From the NCBI GenBank assembly GCA_946407015.1, contig CAMJML010000006.1:116862-180861 (forward strand): a DNA stretch of 64,000 nt, in the 5' to 3' direction. Source of the stretch: an uncultured Selenomonadales bacterium (GTDB lineage Bacteria > Bacillota > Negativicutes > DSM-1736 > Dendrosporobacteraceae). Positions 41,323 through 51,255 of this stretch are shown piece after piece. The notes below the pieces were generated by a model. That model saw only the letters and a list, made by a program, of their open reading frames with translations. It made no database searches and was not told the DNA's origin. The position numbers and the translations under genes are program-made. Numbering within the stretch: position 1 is the stretch's first letter; every line of letters begins with the position of its first letter.

Positions 41323-43254
41323 ATGGCTGATTTTGATTTTGCAGAACTGATTCAAAAAGACCGGGAAGAGCGGAAAAAGGAACGCTTCACCGGGACGTTT
41401 TTAGATTATCTGGACATTCTGAAAGAAAACCCGCGCCGTGAGGCTATGCTGGCTCATGCCCGGATGTTCGAGCTATTAACACAGCAAGGCGTTGAAGTGA
41501 TTAAAACCGAAGAACATCCCAGGCTTAAAAAGATATATGGCAATGCTACCATCAAACGCTATAAGTTTTTTAAAAATGATTTTTTTGGAATCGACCACAG
41601 CATCATGAAAATTATGCGCTATTTTCATTCAGCGGCCATGCAGGGGGAAGAAGCCCGTCAGGTACTTTATTTAGTCGGTCCGGTCGGAGCAGGAAAATCC
41701 TCCCTGATGGAAGCCCTGAAAAAAGCACTTGAAACCAGTGCGCCGATTTATATGATTCAAGACTGCCCGATGCGGGAGACTCCGCTGCATTTAATTCCTA
41801 AGCATTTACGGTCTAAATTCGAGGAAATGCTGAATATCAAAATTGAAGGCGACTTATGCCCGGTTTGCCGCTACCGTTTGGTTCATGACTATCATGGCGA
41901 GTATGAGAAAATGCCGGTGACGACAACCGAGTTTTCCATTCGTTCCCGTAAAGGTGTGGGCGTGGTCCCACCGGTTGATCCCAACAACCAGGATACCTCG
42001 GTATTGACCGGTTCGGTGGATATTTCCAAGCTTGATCTTTATCCGGAGGATGATCCCAGAGTCCTGGCTTTAAACGGTGCGTTTAATGTGGGCAATCGTG
42101 GTATCGTTGAGTTCATTGAAGTCTTTAAAAACGAAGTTGAATATCTACATACCATGATCACGGCCACCCAGGAAAAATCCATTCCATCACCCGGAAAAGG
42201 TTCGATGATTTACTTTGACGGGATTATTTTGGCACACTCCAATGAAGCGGAATGGAATAAATTCAAATCCGATCATACCAATGAGGCGATTTTAGACCGG
42301 ATTGTCAAAGTCGAGGTGCCCTATTGCCTGGAATTGGATGAGGAGGTTAAAATCTATCGCAAAATGCTGCGCAACAGCAGCTTTGATGCCCATATCGCTC
42401 CCCATACCATTGAAGTGGCGTCCATGTTTGCCATTTTGACCCGGCTCAGTCCTTCGAACAAAGTCGATGCCTTGACCAAGCTGAAGATTTATAATGGCGA
42501 AGAAATTGTGGAAAAAGGCTCGACCAAGAAAGTGGATATCTTTGAATTGCGCGAAGAGGCCAACCGGGAAGGGATGAGCGGGATCTCAACCCGTTTTATC
42601 ATGAAGGTGCTGGATACCGCCCTGTCGGAATCCGAAAACAATTGTATCAACCCGATTGCCGTGGTCGATACGCTCATCCGCTCAACGAAGGAACTGGCCA
42701 TTGCGGATGATGAGAAGAAGCGCTATCTGGCCTTCCTGCAAGATACACTGAAGAAAGAATACAACAAGATCATCGAAAAAGAAGTCACCAGAGCCTTCAT
42801 TCACGGCTATAAGGAACAGGCCGAAAGTTTATTCAACAACTATCTGGATCATGCCGAAGCGTTTGTCAACTCAACGAAATTAAAAGATATCAATACCGGG
42901 GAAGAGCTGGAGCCGGATGTGAAGTTCCTGCAGTCCATTGAAGAGCAAATCGGCATCACCGGGACTTCGGCGCTTGGTTTTAGGCAGGATGTTACCTCCT
43001 ATATGTTTTCGGTGCTGCGTACCGGCGGCAAAATTGCCTATGAAAGCTATGAGCCGCTCAAGGAAGCCATTGAGAAGAAGCTTATGGCATCGGTCAAGGA
43101 ATTATCGCGAATTGTCACCAAAGCCCGGGTGCGTGACAAGGAACAGGATAGCAAATACAATGCGATGGTCGAGGAAATGAAACGGAACGGTTATTGTGAT
43201 CACTGCTGCAATGTTATTTTAAAATACGCCGCCAATAACCTGTGGAAAGATTAG
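41323..43254 (+). CDS. prkA: PrkA-family serine protein kinase / AAA protein
   Basis: 643 residues, standard PrkA length. The AAA+ domain has Walker A VGPVGAGKSSLMEAL and ends in the PrkA kinase-like C-terminus. Characteristic blocks are PMRETPLHLIPKHLR, GDLCPVCRYRL, GNRGIVEFIEVFKNEVEYLHTMI and the closing CDHCCNVILKYAANNLW. In Bacillus and E. coli it works with YhbH/YeaH in sporulation, starvation and nitrogen stress, probably as an ATPase/protease-kinase. It leads the operon prkA-yhbH-spoVR. AAGGGAGAG precedes the ATG. Confidence 0.95.
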   Translation: MADFDFAELIQKDREERKKERFTGTFLDYLDILKENPRREAMLAHARMFELLTQQGVEVIKTEEHPRLKKIYGNATIKRYKFFKNDFFGIDHSIMKIMRYFHSAAMQGEEARQVLYLVGPVGAGKSSLMEALKKALETSAPIYMIQDCPMRETPLHLIPKHLRSKFEEMLNIKIEGDLCPVCRYRLVHDYHGEYEKMPVTTTEFSIRSRKGVGVVPPVDPNNQDTSVLTGSVDISKLDLYPEDDPRVLALNGAFNVGNRGIVEFIEVFKNEVEYLHTMITATQEKSIPSPGKGSMIYFDGIILAHSNEAEWNKFKSDHTNEAILDRIVKVEVPYCLELDEEVKIYRKMLRNSSFDAHIAPHTIEVASMFAILTRLSPSNKVDALTKLKIYNGEEIVEKGSTKKVDIFELREEANREGMSGISTRFIMKVLDTALSESENNCINPIAVVDTLIRSTKELAIADDEKKRYLAFLQDTLKKEYNKIIEKEVTRAFIHGYKEQAESLFNNYLDHAEAFVNSTKLKDINTGEELEPDVKFLQSIEEQIGITGTSALGFRQDVTSYMFSVLRTGGKIAYESYEPLKEAIEKKLMASVKELSRIVTKARVRDKEQDSKYNAMVEEMKRNGYCDHCCNVILKYAANNLWKD

Positions 43255-43269
43255 CCGGGGGGATGGCTC

Positions 43270-44448
43270 ATGGCAATTTTTAAAGATGGCAGCACCGATC
43301 ATTCCGACCGTTCGCAATATGACCGGAAAAGGCACCGGCAACTGATGGAAAACGCAATCAAGCGGAATTTAGGCGATATCATTGCCGAAGAGAGTATTAT
43401 TGGCCAAAGTAAAACCAAAAAGATCAAGATACCGGTTAAAGGGATTAAGGAATATCAGTTTGTTTATGGCAAAAACACCGGCGGGACAGCGGCCGGAGCA
43501 GGGACCGAGAAAAAAGGGCAGGTGGTCGGCAAAGTTAATGATCAGCAGCAGGCCGGCCAGGGTCAGCCTGGAACTGAGCCTGGTGAGGAAATTTATGAGA
43601 CCGAAATTACGATGGATGAAATTGTGAGTTATCTGTTTGATGAATTAAAGCTGCCCGATATGGACCGGAAAAAATATGGCTTGGTTGAGACGCAAACCGA
43701 ATATAAGCGGCTGGGCTATCAACGCAAGGGCATACCGCCCAGACTGGCTAAAAAACGGACGGTTGTGGAAAAACTCAAGCGGGAACAGGGAATCAGACGC
43801 AGTCAAGAGGAAGCCGGTTTGCCTGTACCTGAACGTATCCCGTTCCGTGAGGATGACCTCAGGTATCACCGGGTCCGGGAAGAAATCCAGCATCGCGCCA
43901 ATGCCGTTGTGATTTGCATTATGGATACCTCCGGCTCGATGGACCAAACCAAGAAATATCTGGCGCGCAGCTTTTACTTTTTACTGTACCAGTTTGTCCG
44001 CTGGAAATATCAGCATGTTGAGGTTGTCTTTATTGCCCATACTACCGAGGCCAAAGAAGTCACCGAATGGGAGTTTTTCCATCGTGGTGAGGCCGGCGGT
44101 ACGGTCATTAGCAGCGGTTATGCCAAAGCGCTGGAGATTATTGAACAGCGTTATGCGCCGGAAGTTTGGAATATTTACGCCTTTCATTGTTCAGACGGCG
44201 ATAACTGGGGCGACGACAATGCCAAAGCGGTTGCACTAGCCCGTGAGCTGTGCGAAATGTGCGTCTTATTTGGCTATGGGGAAATCGCCTTCAGCCACGG
44301 CTGGAATGTTACCATTCGCCGTGACTTTGAACGCGATATCAAAAACGACAATTTTGTCATCGCTCTGATGAATAAGCAAGAAGACATCTGGCCTGCTTTT
44401 AAAAAGATTCTTGACAAACAAAGTGATGCCGGGAGTGATGGCCATTGA
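43270..44448 (+). CDS. yhbH: YhbH/YeaH-family protein (DUF444) with von Willebrand A-type domain
   Basis: 392 residues. The N-terminal part has DRKRHRQLMENAIKRNLGDIIAEESI, then a Gly/Gln-rich linker (about 75-105). The C-terminal vWA-like domain (about 215-380) carries the MIDAS motif CIMDTSGSMDQTKKYLA and FHCSDGDNWGDDN. It is the usual partner of PrkA and SpoVR and is needed for normal sporulation in Bacillus. It begins 15 bases after prkA and overlaps spoVR by 4 bases. Confidence 0.95.
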   Translation: MAIFKDGSTDHSDRSQYDRKRHRQLMENAIKRNLGDIIAEESIIGQSKTKKIKIPVKGIKEYQFVYGKNTGGTAAGAGTEKKGQVVGKVNDQQQAGQGQPGTEPGEEIYETEITMDEIVSYLFDELKLPDMDRKKYGLVETQTEYKRLGYQRKGIPPRLAKKRTVVEKLKREQGIRRSQEEAGLPVPERIPFREDDLRYHRVREEIQHRANAVVICIMDTSGSMDQTKKYLARSFYFLLYQFVRWKYQHVEVVFIAHTTEAKEVTEWEFFHRGEAGGTVISSGYAKALEIIEQRYAPEVWNIYAFHCSDGDNWGDDNAKAVALARELCEMCVLFGYGEIAFSHGWNVTIRRDFERDIKNDNFVIALMNKQEDIWPAFKKILDKQSDAGSDGH

Positions 44449-45746
44449 CCAGTTATACTGCAAAAGACCTGGAAGCTTGGAATGATAAAATCGAAGTTTT
44501 GGTTGAAGCGGCCGGTCTGGATTGTTACGAACAGCATTTTTCTATCTGCACGTATGAAGATATGTTGTGTTATGAGTCCTATGTCGGGATGCCGTCCCAT
44601 TATCCGCACTGGAGTTTCGGCAAGGCCTACGAGCGGCAGCGAACCTTTTATCAATATAATTTAGTGGGCCTGCCCTACGAAATGGTTATCAATTCCGATC
44701 CCTGTTTGGCCTACCTGATGCGGGATAATACGCTGACGCTGCAGATTTTGACCATGGCCCATGTTTATGGTCACAATGATTTTTTTAAAAACAACCGATT
44801 GTTTCAACGTGATACCCGGGCCGATCTGACGGTGGAGATGTTTAAGGCGCATGCCGACCGGGTCAGAGAATATATTCATGATCCATTTATCGGTCCGGAA
44901 AAGGTTGAACGGATTTTAGATGCCGCTCATGCCTTGCGCTATCAGACCAACCGGAATGGTCTGCGCAAAGCGATTGACCGGAAAGAGATTGCCAAAGAGG
45001 CGCAAACCCCGGTTCCTGAAAGGCTGGAAGAGGATTTACTGGGCTTTTTGGCCGAACGCGGCAAACTGGCGGAATGGGAGCGCGATTTGGTCAATATTGT
45101 GCGGGATGAGACCACCTATTTCATTCCGCAAATCGAAACCAAGATTATGAATGAGGGCTGGGCCAGCTATTGGCATTATCAGATTCTCAATCAACTGGAA
45201 CTGCCGGTCGAACTGCATCTGGAATTTCTGCAGCGCCATAACCTGGTGGTCCGTCCGTTTGAAGGGCGGATTAATCCGTACTTTGTCGGCTTTAAAATGT
45301 TTGAATATCTGGCCAAACAACCTAATGGCACTCAAAATATCATGGAAATCCGGGCTCAGGAGCGGGATCAATCGTTCTTGCGCCGTTATCTCAACCAGGA
45401 GTTATGCGAGGAAATGCATTTGTTCTCTTATCAAGTCCGGGGCACCGATATTGTGGTCAAGGAGGTTTCGGATGATAACGGCTGGCGGCTGGTCCGGGAT
45501 GACTTGGCCAACAGTGTGGGGCTGGGGACCATTCCGGTGATCCGGCCGGTTACGGTGGATAAAGGCACGCTGGTGCTGCAGCATGCTTATGACGGGCGGG
45601 AACTGGAACTGAATTATGCTAAAGAGACGGTTAAATATGTGGTCGATCTGTGGGGCGGGAAGGTAGATTTGCGCACCACCTTAAATGCCAAAAACAAAAT
45701 TATCAGCTGCAGCGAAAATAAAATTGTGCTGTTGCTGGATGGTTAA
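44445..45746 (+). CDS. spoVR: SpoVR-family protein
   Basis: 433 residues from TTG 44445, overlapping the yhbH stop, with GGGAGTG upstream. Family blocks are HYPHWSFGKAYERQRTFYQYNLVGLPYEMVIN, MAHVYGHNDFFKNN, MNEGWASYWHY and the C-terminal LQHAYDGRELELNYA. SpoVR affects spore cortex formation in Bacillus; its biochemistry is unknown. The E/H-rich core suggests metal binding. It closes the prkA-yhbH-spoVR operon. Confidence 0.95.
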   Translation: MTSYTAKDLEAWNDKIEVLVEAAGLDCYEQHFSICTYEDMLCYESYVGMPSHYPHWSFGKAYERQRTFYQYNLVGLPYEMVINSDPCLAYLMRDNTLTLQILTMAHVYGHNDFFKNNRLFQRDTRADLTVEMFKAHADRVREYIHDPFIGPEKVERILDAAHALRYQTNRNGLRKAIDRKEIAKEAQTPVPERLEEDLLGFLAERGKLAEWERDLVNIVRDETTYFIPQIETKIMNEGWASYWHYQILNQLELPVELHLEFLQRHNLVVRPFEGRINPYFVGFKMFEYLAKQPNGTQNIMEIRAQERDQSFLRRYLNQELCEEMHLFSYQVRGTDIVVKEVSDDNGWRLVRDDLANSVGLGTIPVIRPVTVDKGTLVLQHAYDGRELELNYAKETVKYVVDLWGGKVDLRTTLNAKNKIISCSENKIVLLLDG

Positions 45747-45749
45747 AAA

Positions 45750-45788
45750 ACAACACACCTGGTGCACCGATGGCCCCAGGTGTGTTGG
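45750..45788 (+). terminator. Hairpin after spoVR
   Basis: AACACACCTGG pairs with CCAGGTGTGTT; the T-run is weak, so termination may rely on the next hairpin. Confidence 0.55.
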
Positions 45789-45843
45789 CCTATCTGGAGG
45801 CGGTTGCTGTAAAGCGTAGCTTGAATTTCGCTGATTGATGATC

Positions 45844-45895
45844 AAACGGCCTTGCCGGGATGTCTGGGCATCCTGAGCAAGGCCGTTCTTTGTGG
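45844..45895. terminator. Second hairpin between spoVR and ytaF
   Basis: AACGGCCTTGC pairs with GCAAGGCCGTT and contains an inner GGATG/CATCC stem. Confidence 0.6.
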
Positions 45896-45908
45896 AGGTG
45901 AAAAACCG

Positions 45909-46547
45909 TTAGCCTAACCGCAGCAGTCCTAAGAGGATGAGCAAGGTACCGGGCAAATAGGGAAACCGTTTTTTCAGGCTTTCTGATACAATCCGTGAAG
46001 AAGCATAAATTCCGGCCGATACCACGGCCATTTGAATAATACCCATCAGCCACGGGGTGTAGACAGGTAAGACGCCCATCAGGGACGCGGCAAAGGTGGC
46101 CACCATATTGTCTATACCCAGGGCAAAGCCGAGTAAAAGGGCTTCAACCGAGTTGATGCGCTTGGACTGATCGACATCGGCCGTTTCCGGCTTGGCCAGG
46201 ATGTTGATCATGATCCGGCCGAATGAAATGGTAATTTTCCGGGCGGACAACTCCTGGTCAAATTCGAAGGATTGGATATTTTTGGTCAAATATTCTTGAA
46301 ACAGGCTGATAATCCCAATACCAATCAATAACAGGGAGCCGCAGACAATCGCGATGTGCGGATTAATGAGATCCTCCAGCAAACTGGCCCCAAACATGGC
46401 AGTCCCGGTACACAGTACGGTTACCAGGCCGACAATGGCTAACGAAGAGAAGGGAATTTTGATATTTTTCAAGCCATACGCTATTCCGGCGATAAAACCA
46501 TCAATACTCACGGCAAAGCCGAGCAGCAGCACATAAAAAATATTCAT
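45909..46547 (-). CDS. ytaF: Sporulation membrane protein YtaF (copy 2)
   Basis: 212 residues with six transmembrane segments in two halves, related to the MntP fold. Each half opens with an Asp-containing motif (GFAVSIDGFIAGIAYGLKNI and LGFALGIDNMVATFAASLMG). ATG 46547 is preceded by AAAGGAGG. It lies 62 bases downstream of a close paralogue on the same strand; the two share most of their sequence pattern, including the SIDG and AKPETADVD blocks. YtaF is linked to sporulation in Bacillus; transport of a divalent cation is a reasonable guess. Confidence 0.85.
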   Translation of the reverse strand: MNIFYVLLLGFAVSIDGFIAGIAYGLKNIKIPFSSLAIVGLVTVLCTGTAMFGASLLEDLINPHIAIVCGSLLLIGIGIISLFQEYLTKNIQSFEFDQELSARKITISFGRIMINILAKPETADVDQSKRINSVEALLLGFALGIDNMVATFAASLMGVLPVYTPWLMGIIQMAVVSAGIYASSRIVSESLKKRFPYLPGTLLILLGLLRLG

Positions 46548-46609
46548 GGTGTACCTCCTTTGTTAGAGTATGTATGAAGAATGGCAGGCCGTTATGTACG
46601 AAATTAACG

Positions 46610-47254
46610 TTAACCAAGGCGGATTAAGCCTAAAATAATCAGTAAGGCACCAGGAAGATAGGGAAAACGTTTTTTGAGGTTTTCCGGGATAAAGCGGGCG
46701 GAGGAGTAACAACCGGCCCCGACGCAAATCATATGAATCAGCCCGATAATCAGCGGGGTATAAATGGGCAGCATTCCCATTAAAGCAGCGGCGAAAGTGC
46801 CGACAGCGCCATCGGCGCCAACCGCCAGCCCCAAGAAGACGGCTTCCAACGGGTTGATGGAGCCTTGTTTATCGACGTCGGCCGTTTCCGGCTTTGCCAT
46901 AATGCTGATCACCAGCCTGCCGATGGAAAAAGTCAGTTTTTGAGCGGTCATTTCACCATCCAGTTCAAACGCTTTTACATCTTTGGTTAAAAATTGTTGG
47001 AATAAGCTCCAGGCGCCTAACAGCATTAATAAAAAAGCACCACTCAAGATCGCCACATGGGTATTGATATACTGCTCTAAAATATAGGCGGCAAACATCG
47101 CCAAGGAACTGAAAAGTGCTGTGACTAAAAACACGATTCCCAGTGATTTGAGCGGCATCCGGATATTTTTTAACCCATAGGCAGCTCCGGCAACGAAGCC
47201 GTCAATACTTACCGCAATGCCTAGCAATATGACATAGAATAATCCCATTTCCAT
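46610..47254 (-). CDS. ytaF: Sporulation membrane protein YtaF (copy 1)
   Basis: 214 residues, same architecture as the downstream copy: GIAVSIDGFVAGAAYGLKNI at the front, MAKPETADVDKQGS in the central loop, and LGLAVGADGAVGTFAAALMG opening the second half. In the second half the motif has A-D-G where the other copy has I-D-N, a possible functional difference. ATG 47254 has AGGAGG nine bases upstream. It is transcribed divergently from gyrA. Confidence 0.85.
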   Translation of the reverse strand: MEMGLFYVILLGIAVSIDGFVAGAAYGLKNIRMPLKSLGIVFLVTALFSSLAMFAAYILEQYINTHVAILSGAFLLMLLGAWSLFQQFLTKDVKAFELDGEMTAQKLTFSIGRLVISIMAKPETADVDKQGSINPLEAVFLGLAVGADGAVGTFAAALMGMLPIYTPLIIGLIHMICVGAGCYSSARFIPENLKKRFPYLPGALLIILGLIRLG

Positions 47255-47470
47255 ATACGTCAGCCTCCTGCGTAAAAATGCCGAAATGCTTTCACGTTAA
47301 TATATGGTGGCGGGAGTTCTTTGGTTACTCTAACAGTTTAGCTTAAAAAGTCATCTTCAGGCAGGAATTTTTTGTCTAGATAGGGAAATTATATGTTATA
47401 ATTAGAAGTTGATAGTTCTATGTCGTTTAATCCTTATGAGTGGTTAAGTTGTTCTTTTTGAGGTGAGAAT

Positions 47471-49906
47471 GTGGATTTTGGTTTAGGTAAAGTATTACCG
47501 GTGCGAATTGAAGAGGAAATGAAAAACTCCTATATCGATTACGCAATGAGCGTTATTGTTATGCGGGCTTTGCCGGATGTCCGCGACGGTTTGAAGCCTG
47601 TTCACCGACGGATTCTCTATGCGATGCATGAGGCCGGGATGGCTCCGAACAAACCGTATAAAAAATCGGCCCGTATCGTCGGGGAAGTACTGGGTAAATA
47701 TCATCCTCATGGTGACTCTTCGGTGTATGATGCCATTGTGCGGATGGCACAGCCTTTCTCAACCCGTTATTTGTTAGTGGACGGGCATGGAAATTTTGGT
47801 TCGGTTGACGGTGACTCGGCAGCAGCGATGCGTTATACCGAGGTCCGGATGTCGCGGATTTCGGAAGCGATGCTGGACGATATTGAAAAAGATACCGTTG
47901 ATTTCGTACCGAACTATGATGAATCGTTAAAAGAACCCAAGGTACTGCCGGCTAAAATTCCAAATTTGCTGGTGAATGGCTCTGCCGGGATTGCCGTGGG
48001 TATGGCCACCAACATTCCGCCCCATAACCTGGGCGAAGTGATTGACGGCTTAATGCTCATGATTGACAATCCTGAGGTGACCGTACAGGAACTCATGATG
48101 GTCATCAAAGGGCCGGACTTCCCGACAGGTGGCTTGATTTTGGGCCGTGAAGGCATCAAACAGGCGTATATGACCGGCCGGGGTGTCGTCAAGATGCGGG
48201 CACAAGCCCGGATTGAAAAAATGTCCAATGGTAAACCGCGGATTTTAGTGACTGAAATCCCTTATCAGGTCAATAAAGCCCGCCTGATTGAAAAAATTGC
48301 CGAATTGGTCCGGGATAAAGTTGTGGATGGGATTACCGACCTGCGCGATGAAAGCGACCGGTCGGGGATGCGGATTGTGATCGAACTGCGCCGGGATGTC
48401 AATCCCGATGTTGTCCTGAATCAGCTGTATAAGCATACTCAGCTGCAGGAAACTTTTGGTATCATTATGCTGGCTCTGGTGGATGGCAAGCCGCGGGTCC
48501 TGAACCTGCATGAAGTGCTCTATTATTATCTGGAGCACCAAAAGGATGTCATTGTCCGCCGGACCAAGTATGAACTGGAAAAAGCCAAAGCCCGGGCGCA
48601 CATTTTAGAAGGTCTGAAAATCGCCCTGGATCATCTGGATGCTGTCATTAGTACAATCCGTGGATCTAAAACGGTGGATATTGCGCGTGCAGCGTTAATT
48701 GACGGGTTTGATTTATCGGAAAAACAAGCTCAAGCTATCCTTGATTTGCGTCTGCAACGCTTGACTGGTTTAGAGCGGGAGAAAATTGAGCAAGAGTACA
48801 AAGATGTCTTAGAAACCATTGAATGGCTGGAATCGGTTTTGGCTGATGAGAAAAAAGTTCTGGGGCTGATCAGAGATGAGCTGCTGGATGTTAAAAAACG
48901 GTTTGCCGATGAACGCCGTACCGTCATTACCAGCGATGTATCCAAATTGCAGGTGGAAGATCTCATTGCCGAAGAGGATATTGTCATTACCTTGACGCAC
49001 GGCAATTACATCAAACGCCTGCCGGTCGATACCTATCGCAATCAAAAACGGGGCGGTCGTGGCGTCACCGGGATGGGAACAAAAGAAGAGGACTTTGTGG
49101 AACATTTATTTGTGACCACAACGCACCATAATATTCTGTTCTTTACCAACCGGGGCCGCGTCTACCGGCTTAAAGGCTATGAAATTCCGGAGGCCAGCCG
49201 GACAGCAAAAGGAACATCCATTGTTAATTTGCTGCCGCTGGAGGCCAAGGAAAAAATAACGGCGGTTATTCCGATTAAGGAATTCACTAACCGCAAGTTC
49301 TTGTTTATGGCCACCCAAAAAGGCATTGTCAAGAAAACCGAGCTGATGGAGTTTGATACCGCCCGCAAGACCGGTCTGATTGCCATCTCGCTGGATGAAG
49401 ATGATGACTTGATTGGCGTGAAGCTGACCAGTGGGGATCAGCATGTCATTCTGGGCACCCGGGACGGGTTAGCCATTTCCTTCCCGGAAACCGATGTTCG
49501 GTCGATGGGGCGGACGGCCCATGGCGTACGCGGCATTCGCCTGCAGGGGAATGACCTTGTTGTCGGTATGGATACCATTCGTAAAGAAGGCGAAGTGCTG
49601 ACCGTGACAGAGGAAGGCTATGGTAAGCGGACTCCGGTTGCTGAGTATCGCAATCAGTCGCGGGGCGGCAAAGGGGTCATCAATACCAAAGTGACTGAAA
49701 AGACCGGTCATGTAGTCGGCTTAAAAGTGGTACGGCCAGGCCTGGAATTGATGCTGATTACCACCGAGGGCATTGTCATTCGCATTGATGTGGATGAGAT
49801 CTCGGTTATCAGCCGCAATACCCAAGGTGTGAAACTGATGAAAACCGGCGAAAACGATAAAGTGGTCGCTCTGGCTTCAGTGGAAAAGAAAGCGGATAGC
49901 GATTAA
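47471..49906 (+). CDS. gyrA: DNA gyrase subunit A
   Basis: 811 residues from GTG 47471, preceded by GAGGTGAG. The winged-helix/tower domain holds the catalytic Tyr122 ([12 protein letters not shown]). The C-terminal beta-pinwheel has the GyrA box as QKRGGRG, which marks gyrase rather than topoisomerase IV. The quinolone region reads [17 protein letters not shown] with Ser83, Ser84 and Asp87, the usual drug-sensitive residues. TATAAT at 47397 with TTGTCT 19 bases upstream is a probable promoter. gyrB is not adjacent, unlike the common gyrB-gyrA order. Confidence 0.96.
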   Translation: MDFGLGKVLPVRIEEEMKNSYIDYAMSVIVMRALPDVRDGLKPVHRRILYAMHEAGMAPNKPYKKSARIVGEVLGKYHPHGDSSVYDAIVRMAQPFSTRYLLVDGHGNFGSVDGDSAAAMRYTEVRMSRISEAMLDDIEKDTVDFVPNYDESLKEPKVLPAKIPNLLVNGSAGIAVGMATNIPPHNLGEVIDGLMLMIDNPEVTVQELMMVIKGPDFPTGGLILGREGIKQAYMTGRGVVKMRAQARIEKMSNGKPRILVTEIPYQVNKARLIEKIAELVRDKVVDGITDLRDESDRSGMRIVIELRRDVNPDVVLNQLYKHTQLQETFGIIMLALVDGKPRVLNLHEVLYYYLEHQKDVIVRRTKYELEKAKARAHILEGLKIALDHLDAVISTIRGSKTVDIARAALIDGFDLSEKQAQAILDLRLQRLTGLEREKIEQEYKDVLETIEWLESVLADEKKVLGLIRDELLDVKKRFADERRTVITSDVSKLQVEDLIAEEDIVITLTHGNYIKRLPVDTYRNQKRGGRGVTGMGTKEEDFVEHLFVTTTHHNILFFTNRGRVYRLKGYEIPEASRTAKGTSIVNLLPLEAKEKITAVIPIKEFTNRKFLFMATQKGIVKKTELMEFDTARKTGLIAISLDEDDDLIGVKLTSGDQHVILGTRDGLAISFPETDVRSMGRTAHGVRGIRLQGNDLVVGMDTIRKEGEVLTVTEEGYGKRTPVAEYRNQSRGGKGVINTKVTEKTGHVVGLKVVRPGLELMLITTEGIVIRIDVDEISVISRNTQGVKLMKTGENDKVVALASVEKKADSD

Positions 49907-49914
49907 GGGTCATT

Positions 49915-49957
49915 AAAAAAGGCTGTGAGTGGGAATTCCCATTCACAGCCTTTTTCT
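49915..49957 (+). terminator. Intrinsic terminator of gyrA
   Basis: AAAGGCTGTGAGTGGGA pairs with TCCCATTCACAGCCTTT (near perfect) and is followed by T's. Confidence 0.85.
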
Positions 49958-50069
49958 ATTGCTGGATTTTGTGGCTGAGCTAAATAAAATAGGAAGGAAG
50001 GCAGATGAAAACCTGAAATTGGTATATAAAGTTATTATAAATAATATATCATTTGGGACGTCTTTCTGA

Positions 50070-50095
50070 TATAATCATCCTTGACTAACCAGTCA
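50070..50095 (+). promoter_or_regulatory. -10 element and operator-like palindrome of the RND operon
   Basis: TATAAT at 50070-50075 is followed by TGACT-AACC-AGTCA at 50082-50095. TGACTxxxxAGTCA palindromes are frequent TetR-family operators. The site covers the expected transcription start. No tetR gene is adjacent. Confidence 0.55.
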
Positions 50096-50124
50096 GCCTA
50101 TTTGGGCATTAGAAAGGATGAGCC

Positions 50125-51255
50125 GTGGTGCTTACTGGAAATAAGAAAAAAATCGCGCTGATACTTGCCGTAGTCCTTGTGTTTACCGGCATTATTGGCT
50201 ATCGCATTTATGGAAATGTCTCGGCCAATAAGGTTCGCGCTGAAAACTTGGCCAAGAGCAAAAGCATTGTTGTCCAGGTTGCCCAGGCAGGGCGACGCGA
50301 TATTAAGCCGACCATGACATTTTCCGCTAACCTGGAGCCCATATGGAGCGCCGATATTTCGGCGAAGGTTGACGGTCGAATTAACATTTTGGATGTAAAC
50401 GAAGGAGATAAAGTGGAAGCCGGAGCTGTTATTGCCGTATTGGATACCAATGACTTACAGGCTCAGGTGATTCAGGCGCAAGGCAATCTGCTGGCCGCTC
50501 AATCCACTCTCGAACAAGCTGAAATGGACTTTAACCGCTATTCGGCGTTAGCTTCTCAGGGGGCTGTATCGGCTCAGATGCTGGACAATGCCAGAACTAA
50601 GCGGGATTCCAGCATTGGACAGGTTAAAGCGGCTCAAGGAGCCTTGAATCTTATGCAGGAAAAACTGAATAATGCCAATGTAGCGACTCCGCGCAGTGGT
50701 GTCGTGACCAAACGATTTATGCAGGCGGGAACGTTTGCCCGTGCCGGTTCGGCACTGGTGACCGTAGCCGATACCAGCACGTTGCTGGCCAAAGCTACTG
50801 TAGGGGAATCCCAGGTAGCGTCTTTAACGGTGGGTGAAACGGTTATCGTGCGGGTGGATGCACTGGCTGGGCAGGAATTTAGCGGTGTCATTACCCGGAT
50901 TTCGCCAACGGCTACATTGCCGGCCCGTACCTTTACAGCTGAAATCAACATACCAAACGAGCAAAATCAATTAAAGGCAGGCATGTTTGCCAAAGTGGAT
51001 ATTCCAACTCAAGTCCATGCCGGTGTCTTAGCCGTACCGGAAACCGCGCTGGTGATGCGTGAAGATCAGAAAACCATTTATGTGGTCGGTGCTGACAATA
51101 AAGTTCAGCAGCGGGTACTAAAAGTCGGTTTTTCTGACGGTGGCTGGATTGAAGTGCTGGAAGGCATTCAAGATGGTGAAACCATTGTAACTGCAGGGCA
51201 GAACAAACTCAGAGACGGGGTTGAAATTACTCCGACTGGGGATGGTGGTCAATAA
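50125..51255 (+). CDS. RND efflux periplasmic adaptor
   Basis: 376 residues from GTG 50125 (GTG 50128 also possible), with AAAGGATGAG upstream. The signal anchor (about 8-27) is followed by lipoyl halves (WSADISAKVDGRINILDVNEGDKV and NVATPRSGVVTKRFMQAGTFA) around a coiled-coil hairpin (about 100-175). A beta-barrel and a membrane-proximal domain end with VLEGIQDGETIVTAGQNKLRDG. It pairs with the RND pump, whose start overlaps its stop. Confidence 0.93.
   Translation: MVLTGNKKKIALILAVVLVFTGIIGYRIYGNVSANKVRAENLAKSKSIVVQVAQAGRRDIKPTMTFSANLEPIWSADISAKVDGRINILDVNEGDKVEAGAVIAVLDTNDLQAQVIQAQGNLLAAQSTLEQAEMDFNRYSALASQGAVSAQMLDNARTKRDSSIGQVKAAQGALNLMQEKLNNANVATPRSGVVTKRFMQAGTFARAGSALVTVADTSTLLAKATVGESQVASLTVGETVIVRVDALAGQEFSGVITRISPTATLPARTFTAEINIPNEQNQLKAGMFAKVDIPTQVHAGVLAVPETALVMREDQKTIYVVGADNKVQQRVLKVGFSDGGWIEVLEGIQDGETIVTAGQNKLRDGVEITPTGDGGQ

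Noticed and set aside
47471..49906. ParC rather than GyrA
   Set aside because: A GyrA box (QKRGGRG) is present in the C-terminal domain and overall similarity favours GyrA.
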